27,836 bases of DNA, taken from the NCBI GenBank assembly GCA_021495925.1, contig JAKEKT010000177.1:1-27836 (forward strand), written 5' to 3'. Position 1 is the first letter of the stretch. The number at the start of each line of letters is the position of its first letter. This document shows, piece by piece, positions 26,301 through 27,836 of the stretch. The DNA is from Diplodia intermedia. Lineage: Eukaryota > Ascomycota > Dothideomycetes > Botryosphaeriales > Botryosphaeriaceae. The notes beneath the pieces are model-generated. The model did no database searches. It was not told the origin of the DNA and was given only the letters and a program-made list of their open reading frames with translations. Position numbers and translations under genes: made by a program.

Positions 26301-27239
26301 TCAACATCACCGCCGTCGTCCTGACCTTCGTGTCGTCGGTGGCGGACTCGGAGATGCGCTCGGTGCTGACGGCCGTGCAGCTGCTCTGGATCAACCTCAT
26401 CATGTAAGTTGTGTTGTCGCTCTCCCCCCCCCCGTACCCACCTACCTACCTACCACGACCACCACCACATCCGAGATGGAAAACACGAGAACTAACAGGG
26501 GACGCAAAAAAACAGGGACTCCCTCGCCGCCCTCGCCCTCGCCACAGACCCCCCCACCGAAGCCATCCTCGACCGCAAGCCGCCCGCGCGCAGCGCCCCG
26601 CTGATCTCGACCACGATGTGGAAGATGATCATCGGCCAAGCCGCGTTCCAGCTCGGCGTCACGCTGATCCTGCACTTCGGCGGCCCGCGGTTCCTGTCGT
26701 ACCCGGACGCCCAGCTGCGCAGCGTCGTCTTCAACTGCTTCGTGTGGATGCAGATCTTCAACATGTACAACAACCGCCGCCTCGACAATCGCTTCGACAT
26801 CTTCGCGGGGGTCCACCGCAACGTGTTTTTTATTGTTATCAACCTCGTCATGGTCGGCTGCCAGGTCGCCATCGCGTTTGTTGGTGGCAAGGCGTTCGGC
26901 ATCGTACGCATCACTGGCCCGCAGTGGGCGATCTCGATTGTTGTGGCTGCGCTGTGTCTGCCGTGGGCCGTCCTGGTCAGGCTGTTCCCCGATGTCTGGT
27001 TCGAGGCTTGTGCGAGGTTTGTGGGGGCGCCTGTCTTGTGGGTGTATCGCCCGCTGAGACGCGGGGCGGGGAGGATGGGGAGGGCGGTAGGTGGGCTGTT
27101 TGGGAGGGGGAAGAAGCGGCAGGACGGGAATGATGGGGCCGAGGTGGTATCGTCGGAAAGCGATGGGGATGCTGTAGTCGCTGTGCGGGGTGGTGGTGTT
27201 GGTGATCCGGAGAAGGGGGTTGGCGCCAAGTCGGGATAG
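23379..27239 (+). CDS. P-type Ca2+-ATPase, PMCA/Pmc1 type (P2B)
   Basis: Exons 23379..23441, 23501..26403 and 26516..27239 (59-bp phase 0 and 112-bp phase 2 introns) give 1229 aa. The pump exports Ca2+ from the cytosol across the vacuolar or plasma membrane at the cost of ATP. Motifs in order are TGES in the actuator domain, PEGLPLAV in TM4 (~527), the phosphorylation site SDKTGTLT with Asp570, KGASE in the nucleotide domain, MVTGDN and TGDGTNDGPALKAADIGF (~888). LLWINLIMDSLAALALATDP in TM6 is split by intron 2 inside an ATG codon. Exon 3 carries the last four helices. The N-terminus is long (about 180 residues before TM1) and starts with Thr/Asn runs. A segment at ~135-160 (FSPGQLNKLLNPKSLPAF) resembles the conserved N-terminal segment of fungal PMC1-type pumps. 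The C-terminal tail has a basic stretch (RPLRRGAGRMGRAVGGLFG) that could bind calmodulin, an untested inference. Codon use is strongly GC-rich, as for a well-expressed core gene. Confidence 0.95.
26424..26433 (+). repeat. C10 homopolymer in Ca2+-ATPase intron 2
   Basis: Ten cytosines, followed by CCTA repeats and a CCACCA run, make this 112-bp intron simple-sequence-rich and longer than the others in the window apart from the 331-bp intron of the first gene. A similar C10 lies at 8385-8394 just after the NLR stop. Confidence 0.8.
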
Positions 27240-27836
27240 ATGTGTGTGCGGCTGGTTGGTAATGGGGGGGCTCGGTGTTTTTGTCTTTTTTGAGTGTTTC
27301 CTTTTTCTTCTCCCCCGTTGTTCCTGTTTGGCTTCGGTTATTTCTTGTTTTTTTCTTTTTAATTATGTCACGCTGCTCATGACGATATATACGCACCCAT
27401 ATAGAATGTAGATACCCCCTAATGACAACTCCTCGTCCTTGTTCCTCCACCATCATGCACATTCTTGATACCAGCACCATGCTTCGCGAGCATTCTGGCT
27501 CGAGCCAAACAACCAACTCAGTACGCTACTGTCGCCCCCACCCAAGAATCTCAGCCGCCAAGCAGACGCAGCGTCGTGCATCACACGGCCCAAAATCCCA
27601 AGCGCCTTGGTCCTCCCTCTCGGCTTCAGCACCAAGTCGTCGGGCATGAATCTCCCCTCCCCCCTCCCAAGCCGGAAGACCAAGCAGAGCGGTGAAACCG
27701 GGTGGGAAATGGGAAGTGGTTTGTTGCCTGCCAGCCAATCAATCCGGGCGGCTGGGGGGCTGTGCAAAGAAGAAGATTCGATTTTTCTCCTTCTCTTCCC
27801 GGCCCAACAACAAGAAAGTAAGTAGGACATCCCCCC
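27240..27836. other. Region downstream of the Ca2+-ATPase gene to the window end
   Basis: This holds the 3' UTR of the ATPase gene (T-rich from about 27278 to 27362) and then about 400 bp in which I recognise no gene. A 125-codon open frame on the minus strand (27830..27453) has no recognisable domain or start context. The window ends in a run of six C. Confidence 0.5.

Noticed and set aside
27453..27830. 125-codon minus-strand frame at the window end
   Set aside because: No recognisable domain, splice logic or start context. It could be part of a gene continuing past the edge, but nothing supports that.

Overview
The window looks like a piece of a filamentous ascomycete genome (Pezizomycotina, probably Sordariomycetes). 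Genes are interrupted by short introns (53-112 bp, one of 331 bp) with GTNNGT donors and CTRAY-like branch sites. The gene content is also typical: a Goodbye-NACHT STAND receptor, an RTA1-type membrane protein, a Zn2Cys6 regulator, a DUF1996 secreted protein and a fungal pectin lyase. Most coding sequence is GC-rich. The first 18 bases match the 3' end of an Illumina TruSeq adapter, so position 1 is probably an untrimmed contig end.

Layout. 1-805: non-coding end with a diverged repeat pair. 806-2660 (-): uncharacterised 507-aa protein with a tandemly duplicated PPxY/poly-Q module and a coiled-coil tail. 3957-8359 (+): 1424-aa NLR-like STAND NTPase (Goodbye, NACHT-type NTPase, TPR, C-terminal zinc-finger-like module). 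8491-10810 (-): secreted family PL4 rhamnogalacturonan endolyase. 11162-11591 (-): L-rhamnose mutarotase. 11993-12913 (-): secreted Thr-rich, apple-like protein. 13495-14742 (-): RTA1-family seven-helix protein. 16141-18330 (+): caspase-like C14 protein with a long C-terminal extension. 18656-19707 (-): secreted DUF1996 protein. 20539-22135 (-): Zn2Cys6 transcription factor. 23379-27239 (+): P2B-type Ca2+-ATPase. I see no RNA genes, CRISPR arrays or intact transposons.

Two functional themes stand out. First, the PL4 lyase and the L-rhamnose mutarotase are adjacent, on the same strand, and belong to one catabolic route: the lyase cuts rhamnogalacturonan-I and the mutarotase acts on released rhamnose. 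Both upstream regions carry CCG-N3-CGG inverted triplets. The mutarotase promoter also has two back-to-back 10-bp palindromes, and the lyase promoter has three CreA-type hexamers. Second, an NLR-type receptor and a caspase-like protease lie about 8 kb apart. Both have more relaxed, lower-GC codon use than the genes around them, as expected of accessory self/non-self or cell-death genes. Whether they work together cannot be decided from the sequence.

Exon boundaries were worked out by hand from splice signals and reading-frame continuity. Most are well constrained. The 5' exon of the first gene and one 3' splice site each in the NLR and the lyase are less certain.
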